This document shows, one piece after another, positions 35,600 through 48,255 of a stretch of DNA of 64,000 nucleotides. The stretch's first letter is position 1. The number at the start of each line of letters is the position of its first letter. The stretch is from NCBI GenBank assembly GCA_008508345.1, contig QNGE01001245.1, positions 35,348 through 99,347 of the forward strand, given 5' to 3'. The notes under the pieces were generated by a model. That model was not told the origin of the DNA, ran no database searches, and was given only the letters and a program-made list of their open reading frames with translations. The DNA is from Paragonimus westermani (taxonomy: Eukaryota > Platyhelminthes > Trematoda > Plagiorchiida > Troglotrematidae). Both the position numbers and the translations under genes were made by a program.

Positions 35600-37990
35600 C
35601 GTCATAAATTCATATATAACCCGCACATATTCCCATGTAATTGTAAAAGCCAGATGAGAATTACCGAAAACAGCTGTTTGCAAGATTGACTTCTTATGAA
35701 CTGTCCGATTTGTCTGTAATGAACATTTACTACTTTTGTAAATTTGAATTCTTTTTTTTCGTGTCATTATTGCACCATCTTTTTCACTTCTCGCGCCGAC
35801 TAACACACTGGACGCTGGTTCACTGGTCTTTGATCTAGAACGTTTTTCACGTGCTTCATTGAACACTATTCACAAGGTCACTTGAGGTGCTATAAATACG
35901 CAAGGGCTCCGCCAGTAATTTGTCTTCGGACTGAGACGATAAAACTCTCCGGCTAAAGATCAGTGTTTTTTCTTCATAGTCGGGTTGGGTATCAGCTCTT
36001 CGGGTTACTACAGCGTGCACAGTATTACTGCGTCGTTGAGATCGTTGCAGCCCAATTGTATTCGCGTTGTCGTTCCGCGATACAGCAGCCATCAAAGATA
36101 CTACACAGTCACAATGGTAACGAATGCGTCCAGTTTGTATCCAAAGTAGTAGACAGTTCAGCTTCTTATCTCTGTGAGTCTTACCGCGCATTTGAATAGA
36201 AACCTTAAAGCTGGATAATAAACCCAACGAGTGCAACTGTGGCCACATCAGATGGTCAACCCTGATCAGCTCATTAAGTAACTAGCTGGAAATGTGTACG
36301 CATGCTCACGTACGCACACAGAAGTTGACGTTAACCGCTTGTGATAAATGCTGGGTGATTATTCAAGAAAGAATATCATTAGAGGAATACGAACAATAGT
36401 TATCAAAAGTTGGTAGAAGTTTACCTGAATAAATGTTGTTTGCTGTGGTCAAACTGTCTGGATAACAGTGCTACTGCGCAAATAACTGACTTTTTCCCAC
36501 CCTGAGAATGTCATTTGTCTGCAGTTTCTCTGCTCAATACTGCTGCAAAATGACATGCTCAAAAGATACAATGTCCTTATTCATATAACAGTGGCCGATT
36601 CTCATATGTGGAAGATTCTTGAGCCTTCGATTTGTTCAACTTTGGCACAGCTCTACGTGTGTTCCACCACATCAGACATCAACAACTCTGTTTTTTCCAT
36701 CATTCTTGTAATTTTGTGAAACACCTTACTTTGAAATTGTAACTTCCATTCATTCATCTCATCAGACACTAATCTGACCGCTGCAATAGACACGTGATTT
36801 GCTTGCAAGCATCTCATTTGACAATTTCCTTAAGGTCTTCGGCAGCATTCAATTCGTTTTTGTCTCAACCATGCAACTGTAATCATGTAACATGTGCATT
36901 TTATTCGGTGTGGCTGCCTTATCTGCACATGAAATAAAATCTAGGAGACAATCGAGAACCGACAACTTATGTGTGGATATCCGTAAAAACGGTTGTCATA
37001 TATATACAACTTTTATTTCGTACAGCCCTTCAGATCGTTTTTTTTACAAACTACACCGGTCCAGCTTAAGCAGTGAAATTTCAATATTTTGTTTGTGTAT
37101 GGAGGAAAACTCTAGTAGAATGTCTAAAATTGTTAGAATTTACGCGGATTTTCTATTCACACTTCCGAATGACTTTCTCATACTGTTATCCCCTTCATCG
37201 TTTAATCAACACATCACGTATATCTAACCTGTTCTCCAAAAAGCTTTATGTATTACTCAGCTACACACTAGATCTTAAGGTAATGCACGTGACAGTAGTT
37301 CGAAAGCGAATCAGATATTTTCTTCTCAATACTCCCTTTTGAGAATGGCTCTACCAACACATTAAGCAAGGCGATTTTCAACGGTACACCAACTGAGGAT
37401 ACCAATGAACACTTCGTCAAAAACGCCAATGCCGATGATACAACTGATAACCGGCATTCAGAAGTAGAGGATTTTCCAGAGAAACCACTATAGTGGAGGC
37501 TTTCTCCTGCACATAGGCACTTGAAAAGCCCAGTATATCTGTTTTCATTTTAAGCACAAGATTTTCCATTACGTGCTAAAGCAAATCACTTTGGTGCATT
37601 AGAATTTCCACCTTAGATTCTTGGACGTGACGGCAAGAAAGTGATCGACCCAACTAACCGTGAGGGATGACCAATCTTAATTAGAGTGCTTCGCATTGGC
37701 TACTTTGGTAGAGGAAGTGTTTGCTGCGCATTTTTTTCATGACTGAACTGGGCATATTCACGGTGTTCGAGGGGTGTCAACGGATTTGCTTAATGAGAAC
37801 GGGGTTAGCGACCAAAGTGGAGCACGGATCACTTGACCCTGTTCCTATTAATTCATCAAACCGCTGGCCGTATTGGTTCCTTTGACAGGTAAAGGGTTGC
37901 GAGTGGTTAGGTGTGCCTGTAAATCTCACGTCCAATAGGCGTGAGCTTTGGGGTCGTGATAGACTTCGAGCTTTGATGTGAGAGTTAACC
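35600..37990. other. No recognisable gene
   Basis: Several ORFs of 60-130 codons occur on both strands (largest 35856-36248 minus), overlapping each other and lacking motifs or supporting splice sites. No transposon protein similarity was recognised. It probably contains the 5' flank of the transposase element at 38 kb, whose ends I could not define. Confidence 0.4.
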
Positions 37991-37996
37991 AGTTTG

Positions 37997-38024
37997 TGAG
38001 AACATTTTCATTAGTTCTCTCACA
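37997..38024. promoter_or_regulatory. Hairpin just before the transposase ORF
   Basis: GTGAGAAC, a ten-base spacer (ATTTTCATTA), then GTTCTCTCAC form an inverted repeat ending 4 nt before the ATG at 38028. It could act as a leader hairpin or protein-binding site, or be chance. Confidence 0.3.
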
Positions 38025-38027
38025 TAC

Positions 38028-39101
38028 ATGGCTGGCGGACGCAAGTACACTTGCGTCAGTCCCGAAACACGCAGACGTATTATCGAAGCATTTGAAAGGG
38101 GTGATGACTGGCGCACGGTTGCCCTTCTGAACGGAGTCAAGTGTAATACCGCTTACAAGTGGCTACATGTGGATTGCATCAGTTATGAGGCTCAGCCTCG
38201 TAAAGGACACAGAAGCAAGATTCTGACAGAATCAGAGATCGACATGTTGCTGGAGTGGATTTCCGTGGACCCAACGATTACACTGCAATTTTTGAGACTG
38301 CGCGTGAAGGCTGAGTTTGAGAAAGAGTTGTCGACCACAACGATTAGTCGATACTTGGATGGCCGGTGCATAACTGTCAAGAAACTGCGCCAAGTACCCA
38401 TCGGTATGAACTCAAATGAGAATTTGGAGTTACGGCGACTGTTTGCATATCGACTGATGGAGTGCTATGCAAATGCCAAGACTATTTGCTGGATAGATGA
38501 GACAAACTTCAATTTGTTCTGTACAAGGTCAATGGGACGTTCATTAAAAGGGACGAGAGCGTGCGTCTCTGTAACAAACAGCCGAGGCCGTAATCTTCAT
38601 TTGATTGGAGCTATGACACCAACCTCGATAGTAGGCTATACGACGAGGCGGGGAGCATACAACAGCAACGATTGCAAGGGCTGGCTGCGAACCCTGCTAG
38701 ATCAGATGAAGATCAGTACACCCATGTCAAACATTGTGCTGATATGCGAAAACGCACCGTGTCACACCGATCTGGAAAGTGTGTTTGCTGAGGAGTTATA
38801 CAATGGAGGACAAATCTTACGATTGGCACCCTATTCACCAATGCTGAATCCAATTGAGAATGTCTGGAGCATGGTGAAAGCAAGAGTTAAAAGACAGCTG
38901 CAGATGCACCACGAGACAATAATAACCGGAGATCCTCAGGGTGTGCAAAGTCAACAGGAGTGGAGAATGCGGGCCCTGGAAAGTGTAGTCATGTCTGCCA
39001 TGTGCGACGTCACCGGAGACCATTGCGCTAGCTTCGTTCGTCACGTGGAACGATGCTGTATGCAGGCGATGAACGTTGAAACGGTTGGGTCACAACCGTA
39101 A
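38028..39101 (+). CDS. Tc1/IS630-like transposase, second Asp replaced
   Basis: An intact 357-codon ORF from ATG to stop. Residues 10-48 form a helix-turn-helix region (SPETRRRIIEAFERGDDW, CNTAYKWL), and a second DNA-binding segment follows (LTESEIDMLLEWI). The DDE_3-type catalytic domain has CWIDETNFNLF (D157), GRSLKGTRA, VLICENAPCHTDL (E241, where family members have Asp in DNAPxH) and APYSPMLNPIENVWSMVK (E277). Spacing between the second and third positions is 35 residues, close to Tc1/mariner. The change is a single base (GAA for GAT/GAC). I could not find terminal inverted repeats. It may be a recently dead or host-adopted copy. Confidence 0.85.
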   Translation: MAGGRKYTCVSPETRRRIIEAFERGDDWRTVALLNGVKCNTAYKWLHVDCISYEAQPRKGHRSKILTESEIDMLLEWISVDPTITLQFLRLRVKAEFEKELSTTTISRYLDGRCITVKKLRQVPIGMNSNENLELRRLFAYRLMECYANAKTICWIDETNFNLFCTRSMGRSLKGTRACVSVTNSRGRNLHLIGAMTPTSIVGYTTRRGAYNSNDCKGWLRTLLDQMKISTPMSNIVLICENAPCHTDLESVFAEELYNGGQILRLAPYSPMLNPIENVWSMVKARVKRQLQMHHETIITGDPQGVQSQQEWRMRALESVVMSAMCDVTGDHCASFVRHVERCCMQAMNVETVGSQP

Positions 39102-40955
39102 ACCCACATGCTCTCAGTGAACGTAGAATGCTCTATTCAGAGCAACCACAAATTGATTTTGTACTTCCCACTTTTTGGAAGTTGGCCCTGATTAAACTAA
39201 TGCTTGGTCTGTGAATTTGCCTAGATCACACAAGATTTTCCGTCCTTAGTTTGCACAGTTAAGAACAACCGAGCTATCCACATACGTTAGATAGTCGAAT
39301 GTCACTGAAGGATACGCCATCGATTTTCTTGTCACGGCAGACAGAACATGTTTTTGTTTCTTGAAAGTGTGTTGTGGACAAAATGATACGGGTTTCTTAA
39401 GCGGAAACGGAGTGTTAGAACTTTGAAATTCATATCAAATCGCCAAAGTATCTTTGCGTTGATGAACAGTTACTAGAATCCCATGACTGGATACAGTCTC
39501 GTCACTACAGGCTACTAATTCCGGGAAGGCTTTGAATTAAGATAAATTAGCTGATAAGCTAAACTGGAGGTTTCTGCTTCAATGACTTGCTCAGTGTCAT
39601 CGCTCTAATTCCAACACAGGCGAATAACCGCCTCCAACTGCAGTACCCGCAACGAATCTGACAGAACCGTTTGTTAACAATAGACGAGTGACAACTGATG
39701 AGTGGCACTTATCCACCGTAACTGGGAAACAATGGTGGCTGACCATAGCACATAGACCGGAGCAGTTTGAGAAACTCAAGGGGGAGCACAATCAGCTCTG
39801 ACAAACGTAATCGAACGGAATCGTGGTGATACACATTCCACTCATAGGCAGTAAATGGTGTTAGTTTACCAATTGAAGAAAGACTTCTCCGGTGATCCTC
39901 ACAGACTCCTTGCATGGAAGAAATCGGATTTTCGACGAAAAACGAGAAATCTTGCTATTTCACAATAAAAAAATATTTGGTATGAGTTTGTGAAAAAGTA
40001 AGCGGGAGTACTGCCATATGACGCAATGCGTATCAAATACAGAACTCCTCATGAGTGTAAGGAAACTAAGCAGTACGGCATTATTCAGAGCCGCTAGTTT
40101 CCGGCCGATGGATGACAACATTAACTGATGCTTACACCATATCACTGGCATCGCTGTGAACCTCCTCGGATATCGGTAATGTAAACTCTGTCTCAATGCC
40201 CTATCTCAAAGTGTGGAAAAATTACCAATTTTTTGCCGGAAACGCAACGGACTAACACGCATTCACCTTCACTGACTACGCTTGTAATAACATTTGAGTG
40301 GCGTCTGTTTCAAAAACGTGGTTTCCTGTATGTCTCCGACAACCGATTTGCTCGAATGATTTTCACTTTCAAACGAACAGTTAAATCTTGAGGAAGGATA
40401 TAGGGGACACCTGATAAAATGTTTGTACTTTAGTGAGAATAGCTATATTTGAAGTCTGCGTGCAACAGCTATGGTTTTTATTAAAAATAATTGAACAACA
40501 CGAGATAGAAGATAAAAATGAACAAGCAGTTAGGGGCGAAGTATTTTTCAGGCTCCAGCTGGTTTAAAGTAAGCGAATTGAAGCAGGAAACGTGAATGAA
40601 TCCAAACTAGTAAAGAACCGTTCCTGAACTTATGGTTTTTAAGTTGAGCAACAGCCATATCCGTTCTCGCCAGAGCTCGTCAATAGTAAGTGGAACTATG
40701 ATAACGTTTTCATGAGGCATCCACGTCAACCACTGTATCATTGACTTCATAGGGAGCACTACAAAATTATCATATCCGAAATCTCATTCACTTCCGCATG
40801 AATAAAACTCAGATTACTCAGTCGTCTTGATGTGAAAAACCGCTACTTTCTGGTAGTCTCAACTGATAAGCCTGAGATTGGGCCTTCTGAAGGAGGTGGA
40901 AATGTCCGATTTCGTGAAATCCGGTAATTGCTAATAAGTAGTGTGACAGGTTTAT
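39102..40955. other. No recognisable gene
   Basis: Short overlapping ORFs only (at most 78 codons), AT-rich from 40.4 to 40.6 kb. No motifs, RNA genes or transposon proteins were seen. Confidence 0.4.
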
Positions 40956-40958
40956 GGT

Positions 40959-41076
40959 TTTAGGTGAGACCCAACTGTGAAAAACCAGTGTATCGGCTGG
41001 ATTCGAGCCAGTGACAGAAACACCATGCCTCAACCCGGCAGACGTTGTATCAATTGAATTACGAAGCCACACCTGG
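40959..41076 (-). mobile_element. tRNA-derived SINE-B
   Basis: The minus strand reads GGTGTGGCTTCGTAATTCAA, a GGCATGGTGTTTCTG segment, CTGGCTCGAATCCAGCC (B box) and the tail ACAGTTGGGTCTCACCTAAA. This matches the plus-strand SINE at 41350-41460 along its whole length. It is not a functional tRNA because the acceptor stem cannot pair. Confidence 0.7.
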
Positions 41077-41129
41077 AGCTTGAAAATTTCATATTAGTAC
41101 TCGACTGCTCACCCGTCTCACTGCCTCAT

Positions 41130-41168
41130 AGAAGCCCTGACTTTCCAAAGTTGGATCGCATCTAAAAT
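41130..41168 (+). repeat. SINE-B tail fragment
   Basis: GAAGCCCTGACTTTCC, AAAGTTGG and CATCTAAAAT match the 3' end of the SINE at 41350-41460. The tRNA head is absent. Confidence 0.6.
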
Positions 41169-41349
41169 AATAAGTCTGCCACACTACTTATTAGTAATGC
41201 GGTTTCCATGCTCAGCAGTGGCGTTGGCGGATTCCAGCGTGAACTGTTAGAGAGGTCCTGCAAGAGCAGTCCATCCCGTAGACCATATGGTGAATTTCAT
41301 ATGAGACAGGGTGGGTAACAGAGTCCAAATGTGAAATTTATGAGTTCCT

Positions 41350-41460
41350 GGTGTGGCGTCGTGGCTCAGCTGGTAGAGCGCTTGCCGCGTTTAGGCATGC
41401 TGTGTTTGGTTCGAATCCAGCCGAAGCCCTGACTTTCTACAGTTGAGTATCGTCTAAAAT
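41350..41460 (+). mobile_element. tRNA-derived SINE-B
   Basis: A box TGGCTCAGCTGGTAGAGCG and B box GGTTCGAATCC are almost canonical, ~40 nt apart. The 5' GGCGTCG has no complementary 3' partner, so it is a tRNA-derived retroposon head, not a tRNA gene. The tail, GCCCTGACTTTCTACAG then TCGTCTAAAAT, is shared with the two neighbouring copies. Confidence 0.75.
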
Positions 41461-41499
41461 CTGGTAGTTTTCATGTGGGTGGGCCACCACACAGGCTTG

Positions 41500-42900
41500 T
41501 TTATGGCATCTCAAGATATATCGTTAACGTACTCTGAAACACTGACATGTCTCCATCAAACAAAGTGACAGAACCGAGGGAACAGAACGTCACGAAGAAC
41601 ACCGTGGTTAGTACGTAATAACGATGAAGCGCGGCCGACCATAGTTAACTTGTGTACATTTGGTGAACTAGTGGGTGGCTGCGCAGAGTAAGGCCGTATC
41701 ACGACCACAAGGATGAAGGCAAATAACAGGAAGACGTTAGTCGAGGATGCCCAATACTTTGGGGGAACTCAAAAGAGCGATAAGGAACAGTTTCCTAAAG
41801 GATATCAAGAATGGAGAAAATCGACTGACAGGAAGATGTCCCACCTTCGATTCTTGGAGAGCATCATTTTCCAAAACCTTCAGAAGTGTAGACCGTACAG
41901 AGAAATCATTTCCCTTATCCATAGACTGGTTGAAATGTGACTAGCCCCCTTAAACTAAAAGACAGCCAGTCTAACCCGCTTGCCTGGTACAGAACTGACG
42001 GTATACTGGAGGTACACCGGGGTTTCACGGTCATTGTTTCTGCATCATTAATGACGACTTTCGTTATTCGGTGACCAGCATACCGTGAGTGCAAGTTTGA
42101 ACACAGACTGGTGAAAAATGGCACAAAATATTAACCAGAAAAATTACATTGTTATCTATTTTACATTGAAATTATCAGTCTAAAAGTGGGATTTTTCTCA
42201 CAAGCGATAATAATGGCATTTATGTACATATTCAGCCATATCCATTAAATCAAGTGTTTGTGCGTTCCTTAATCTATAACCTAGTCTTGTTCCACCAGTC
42301 TGACACAAATGCACATCTCCATAGGAAATTTCCACTCCATTCTCTGTTACAAACACACAAACGGAAATCATCTGTCGTTCTTAAGAACTCAAAAGACTTG
42401 TAACTTCAACTGATGATAGCCTGAAAAGTCGTTATCCAACGGTGTCAGCTAGAGATGTACACACCTGCTTAAACGCCCACTGAGCCAAAAAATAATCCAC
42501 AATTAACTGGCGACGTGACTTGATTTGACCAAGCTTCATGGCTTGTGTGGATCCGGAAAATCCAACCACACTAAGCAACTTAAGTTTACGATATCATGAA
42601 TCACAAATGCATCAAATTAATTCATTATAGCGATCATATTAGAATACAAGGGAAGTTACTGGAACAGCATGTATGTTTGTGAGGGGCTGCTTGCTTCATT
42701 GAATAGCTGAGCAGCTAAATCACACACCGAGCCAAACCCATTATTTTGATGAAACCGGTTAACTTGTATGAGCTACCAAGCTGAATCAGCCGAAGCTACC
42801 TTTAAATTGCACTGTGGATAAAAAATCAGAAATCAGTGGGAACCAACGCGCATTCGGCGATAAAGTCACTGATTTACGGATCAATGATGGAAATCGATAA
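41500..42900. other. No recognisable gene (upstream of kinase)
   Basis: No ORF with recognisable motifs. As the 5' flank of the kinase ORF it may hold its promoter or an untranslated exon, but no clear TATA or splice signal could be assigned. Confidence 0.4.
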
Positions 42901-42983
42901 ATTCACCACAGTTTATTTCAAACATAGCCCACTGGACCACACCGTCTAAAAGAGCTACTGATGTCTACATAGTCAGTCGTGTA

Positions 42984-44063
42984 ATGAGTCGAAAAACCGC
43001 CCAACAGCGGGAGCTGTCTAGAAAGGCAAAAATCGACCCACTCAAAAGTGACAGGTATAAAGTCATAAACCGGCTCGGAGATGGCGGTTTCTGTGAAGTG
43101 TTTAAGGCGAAGGATTTGCAAACGGGAAGACTTGTGGCCATTAAACGGGTGGATAGAGGAAAACCCACTTACCAAAAGTATTCCCCAAAAGAAGTGGAAA
43201 AGAAGATTAAAAGGCTCATGTACCGTGAAGCATCAATAATGCGTGCTCTGGAACATCCTAATTTGGTCAAACTATATGACCTGGTGGATGATAATGAACA
43301 AATCTATTTGGTCATGGAACTTGCCGAAGGCGGTGAACTTTTTGACAGGATTATTAAGCGTGGAAAATTTAGCGAACGAGATGCCGCGATAATTATTGCA
43401 CAAATGCTATCTGGAGTACGCTACATGCACGCTGCGGGATACGTGCATCGTGACATTAAACCAGAAAATATTCTTTTCGAAAGACAAGCTGACGATTCAA
43501 AGTTGCTAATTACCGATTTCGGCTTATCCAGAGAAGTTCAGGCTAAAATGATGACTAACTGTGGAACAGTGGACTACTCAGCGCCCGAGCTACTCAAAAG
43601 CAAACTGACTAAAGCGGGTTACGGACCAGAAGTAGATAATTGGAGTATCGGGGTGGTGTCTTACATATTGCTTTGTGGTTACCCTCCGTTCTACTCCGTT
43701 AATCAAGACGACAATGAGATCAGAAAGCAAATAATGTCGGGAACTTATCACTTTCATCATCCACATTGGGACCATATTTCAAAATCTGCCAAGAATTTTA
43801 TCGCCTCTCTCTTGAAACCAGACCCAGAAGAACGAGCCACGTTAGATCAATCTCTTGAGCATCCCTGGATACGACTGGAAACTAGCTCCACGTTGGACAT
43901 CTATCCTCTGATCGAATCAAGCATGCGTGACACGTTGGCCAGACAACGATGGCGTTGCTTAGGTCTAGCAGCCAATGCTGTGAACTTATTCACAATGGCA
44001 AGTCCAACAATGGTAAATCGCTGCCTGTCTGCAAAGGAACAAACGCTAAATGAGAATGTCTGA
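42984..44063 (+). CDS. CaMKI-like Ser/Thr protein kinase
   Basis: A 359-codon ATG-to-stop ORF containing a complete CAMK-group kinase. The glycine loop is [10 protein letters not shown] (31-40), the lysine is VAIKR (K54), the catalytic loop is [13 protein letters not shown] (D157), with ITDFGLS (178-180), the activation segment [32 protein letters not shown] (D218) and [15 protein letters not shown] (R284). All catalytic residues are present. A basic/hydrophobic tail (residues ~312-335, [20 protein letters not shown]) lines up with the autoinhibitory/calmodulin-binding region of CaMKI, and the length is like CaMKI. A ~10-residue insert sits before the C-helix ([15 protein letters not shown]). 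No introns interrupt it, which is unusual for this family and suggests a retrocopy or a divergent flatworm kinase. A PSKH- or DCLK-type relative is possible. Confidence 0.85.
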   Translation: MSRKTAQQRELSRKAKIDPLKSDRYKVINRLGDGGFCEVFKAKDLQTGRLVAIKRVDRGKPTYQKYSPKEVEKKIKRLMYREASIMRALEHPNLVKLYDLVDDNEQIYLVMELAEGGELFDRIIKRGKFSERDAAIIIAQMLSGVRYMHAAGYVHRDIKPENILFERQADDSKLLITDFGLSREVQAKMMTNCGTVDYSAPELLKSKLTKAGYGPEVDNWSIGVVSYILLCGYPPFYSVNQDDNEIRKQIMSGTYHFHHPHWDHISKSAKNFIASLLKPDPEERATLDQSLEHPWIRLETSSTLDIYPLIESSMRDTLARQRWRCLGLAANAVNLFTMASPTMVNRCLSAKEQTLNENV

Positions 44064-47000
44064 AGTGGAGACACACCTATCCAACTGTACGCCTTTCGAG
44101 TACACTCCATTGGGACATTTTTCTATTGACAATTATAAAACACTCACTTTCGTGTTCTTATCTGTCTACTTTTTCTGATCTGACCAGATGTTTCAAATGT
44201 CATTATTTATTTATTTATTTTTCATTCATTCCGTCTTTTCAATCGGAAGTTTTGTCAATTATTTGTCAAATTCAAGAACATCATTTAAAAGAAAATTGGC
44301 TTTTTCCGAGCAAGATACCTCATTGAATTGGAATGGATGAATTTTTGTAACTGCTCTTCACAAGAGAATCCACTATGTTCGGAACTTCCACTGGGCTAAC
44401 GTTTTTCATGCTGATTTGTAGAGAGCGGCTTATTCAAACAGAATGAGCGAGCACAAGAACCGGGTATTTTATTCGAATGACTCGTGATTCACCTGACTTT
44501 AACGAGTAAGTTATCACCTTCGTTGAGTGGTTTGCTTATCGTGTGTGTAGTACCGTAGAGCTGATAAATTCAATCACAAATGCACCAACAATAAATAGAA
44601 AGTTGGTGAGTTCTACTGAATGGTTCTGCTTGTACCGGTTAACATTAACAAGGCAGCGCAGATGCCACAGCGAACGTAAAACGGTCGTCAGTTCACGTGG
44701 AACGAAACGGCAATCATGAATAGGTGACGGAGCGTCCTGGATTAGGACAACATCGACTTGACGTGGAATGTTTCAATGGCAGTGCGAAACGTTCTCAGCG
44801 CATGCATACAACAGAAGCATGACTTCCGTGTCTGCGGAGTATGCGGTTAACCACTCCTTTGTCCTACTCTTGACCTGCTTTGGAAGTCATGCCGATTTCC
44901 AAGAAATGTTGGATTAGATAATAAATTTTCCAAATAAATTCACGGTGAAAGTTGTCAAATTTTGTTGACTGTGGTGTCAGTAGTGTTCTAGAGTTTAAAT
45001 GAGCTATCAACTATAATACACACGCGTTTGGGAAATCTTCATACTCGCCGTGAAATTTGGTCAATCAGAGCGGTATATACTTACAGCCTCCATCTTCTAC
45101 TATCGACGTCTAAAGCATGAGTGATAAGAGGCGCGAATACCATAGGCTCATCGACACCCACCCGGTACCGAGCGAACTAGCCTCATAAGTTTTGTTGACT
45201 TGAACAAGCTTCATGTTCGCCGAACGGACGCCTGCCATGTAGTGCTCTGTATGTGTCGAGTTACTTTAGAAACAGCAAGCTGTTGGCCTGTTCTTGAGGA
45301 AGATATGAACGGACGTACTGTTTAAAAATCACTCTCTTCGTCAGTCAACCATTATCAAGTAGAATGACCACGAGAGTAAGGCGGCGGTGGTCAGACAACG
45401 ACGAAATCACCTATTAAGATCGTGACCGCCTCATTGAGCAGAGTAAGTTGACCCTGCGAAACAGTTTGAGAATTCTGTGGTCACTCAAGCGGTTAGCTAG
45501 AAACGATATCCCACAGGGCGGAATGCCGCAGGCAATTGTGCTCCTGAATTCATACGACTGTAACCTTACGTCCGGTCCTTGTTTCATTCATTACTGAATT
45601 GAGTAACACTTGGAGCCATAGTACCATCTGCTCAGATTCGCGACTGCTTACGCAAGCACAGCCAAAAATTGCTGACGAGGACGGGCATGGTGAAGAATTA
45701 CAGCATGTGTTGCATTCCTATAAGATTTCCATGGCGACTTTCCGTTGACAGTTTTACATTGGCCGACTTGCCCGGTCACTGCTGCCAGCTACCTCGCAAG
45801 ACTGTAAGTTAAATGGACATAAATACAATAGACATTATAATAAGATTGGTACCACTAACTGAGCGGCAGTCAAAAGTGAGTATACAAATTGTTGACCTCC
45901 AAGCAAAATAAAATGTCCCAGTTCGTACTTTGTTTCTCAGGGTTTCAACAGTGTACAGTCACGAAAGAATGCGTGTGGTACAAACATTTATACACGAAAC
46001 TCTGCAATGCCAACTTTACCGAATTTCTCATTAAAAACACATGGGAAAAGTTACCGTGCGTGGACAAACGGTTAATGAAGCAGTTTGTTGAGGTGATAAT
46101 CATTGGTCGGTTCACAACAAAAAGCAGCCGGAGGTGGGGGAGGTTGCGGATTCAAGTGCAGTTAACACTGATTTGATTTTAGTCTTTGCCACAATTTCAT
46201 TTATGCCACGAAGCATTAATTGGGTATGTTGTCAGCGTGAGTTGAGCATACTACCGGAATGGGCTATCCAAAAGTTCGTGACGAAATAACACCGATTCAG
46301 TCCGTTGCTGACAGCAAGTTACAAAGTGGGAACAGAGCAAACCTAACGTGTTGTTGACAACCATGTGAAATGTTTTGTCATGCGATGACTTTCTACACAG
46401 CTAAAGTTCGGGTAGAAAAATTCAAGGTGATTACGACTGGAATGTGAGGTTTGACTAATCATCGTTGCCATATCTCAGCCGTGTTGAGGACACAATAGCT
46501 TACGAATGGTGAATGTAAGGTCATTTACCAGGTTGTCGATAAGCGAATCTACGTAAGCAATTAGGTTTTAGATAAATTTTCTTGAAAGCAATAGAATCTG
46601 AGGATTACAAAATTACCAAAGCAAAGTGTCACAAATTCAACTGGCCTGCATTCGCAACCTGCGGCCACTTTAAAGGTAAGATTCAACTTTATAACCTGGT
46701 ACATTTCAACAAGAATCAACAAAATAGACTCTCAAATTTAATGAGTTATAGATCCGCGATTAAAGCGCACGCTACTACTAATAGATTTGCGCTGGAATAG
46801 AACAAACAGACTGCGATGAGTCGTCCAAGCGACTGTCACACCCTAATTTACGTCAAACGCTCAACGCCAGAACATTGCAATACTGATGACAAGTCAGCAA
46901 TTTTTCACGTGATCTCATCAATTCGTCCCACTTACCCCATCATGATGACCTTATTAGGCGGATTGCACAGCATCCGATCTAAATCAACATCACTGACGAC

Positions 47001-48250
47001 TGACAACCATTCATGATCAGCGGCGCATTGGACTGTTGAAACGTTCTCCAACCTTAGCTCACTACTAACCATCTTGTTGAGGACAGATCTGCGTACGTAT
47101 ACCACAAACCGAGGGTACGTTCACAACAAGACTGGGCCTTGACGCAGTGTGACGGCCAGCGCATGTCGATGGGCAAGTGGGCTAAAATGGATGATGTGAG
47201 GATCGTATCAACAGAGTCAATCATACTACGCGAGTCAACAGGGACAGATATGAAAAACCACAGTCTCCTGGTTCTCCAGGTTGGGGGTTGGCAACTATTT
47301 TCGGAGAAAGTACCAGACTTGGTATGCTACCACCCACCCGCTGCCTTGTGATACAGACTTCCGGGTCCAAGGCTTTGATCGAGAATCCTAATTGTTCTAC
47401 TGTCCAAGTCTCAGCGTCGTGGCACTATCTCAGACCACAAAAAACCATGAACATTCACAACACAAATAATTCCAAACAGAAGGATGCGCTGGAGGCCATA
47501 GCATACCAAACCAGTACATCAGCATATCACACGTCGTAGTCATTTCAGACATTTTTGACAAGCAAAATGTGTAGAATATAGCTCGCGTGACTTGGCGAAT
47601 CACAATGAAAGGAGCTGAGTAACTAGACGTAAAAGTAAGATTTAGAACCGCACACCCTGACTTTATGTTTCGACTGATACCGTATACCAGGTGTACCGGA
47701 TCGCAATCACATTGCATTCAGTCGAAGGTTACTTCAACTTTAACCAAACCTGCTCAATTGACCGTAGGTACCTTTACATTTTACAGTTTATTTCGTAAAA
47801 AAAACCAATATGAATTTTCTGGATTTTGCTTGGCGAATGATTCACAGAATTGACATTCATTTGACAGGTTTCTATTCGCTGAGCATCAGAAAGTAGATAA
47901 CGCCTCAAACCGATAACTGAAGCACTGCCTACTAGATCCAACACTTTCCAATCTATGATAGGAGTGAGACAGAGAGCAACACTAATCCACACGATCAAGG
48001 CATCAGTACATTTCAGCCCCAAATGCTGATAGATGCATGCATCGGGGATTGAGAACAGAACAATTGGGAAGACAAGAAAAAAATCAACAAATACCGACAT
48101 TCACATGCATAACCATCACAACAATTTGACAATGTGAAAAAATAGTTGCAATAACGAACACGTAATCCACTGAAAGACGACAATGAACGATAAAAAGATG
48201 CTCACGGTGAAGGGAAGTGAAACATTTCCGCTATAGTAACAATGGTCAAT
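44064..48250. other. No recognisable gene; short ATTT tract
   Basis: Downstream of the kinase the sequence is AT-rich, with a short TTTA/ATTT simple repeat at ~44204-44222. ORFs of 60-108 codons (such as 45889-46176 plus and 47774-48100 minus) lack motifs. It separates the kinase from the converging TMEM62-like gene. Confidence 0.45.
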
Positions 48251-48255
48251 GATGT

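Noticed and set aside
35856..36248. 130-codon minus ORF as a gene
   Set aside because: No motif, no splice support, and it overlaps an ORF of similar quality on the other strand.
41350..41425. tRNA gene at the strong A and B boxes
   Set aside because: The 5' GGCGTCG has no pairing acceptor strand after the T arm, and the same sequence with a common tail recurs twice nearby, so it is a SINE head.
45889..46176. 95-codon plus ORF as a gene
   Set aside because: It begins at a TTG, lacks any recognisable motif and has no supporting signals.
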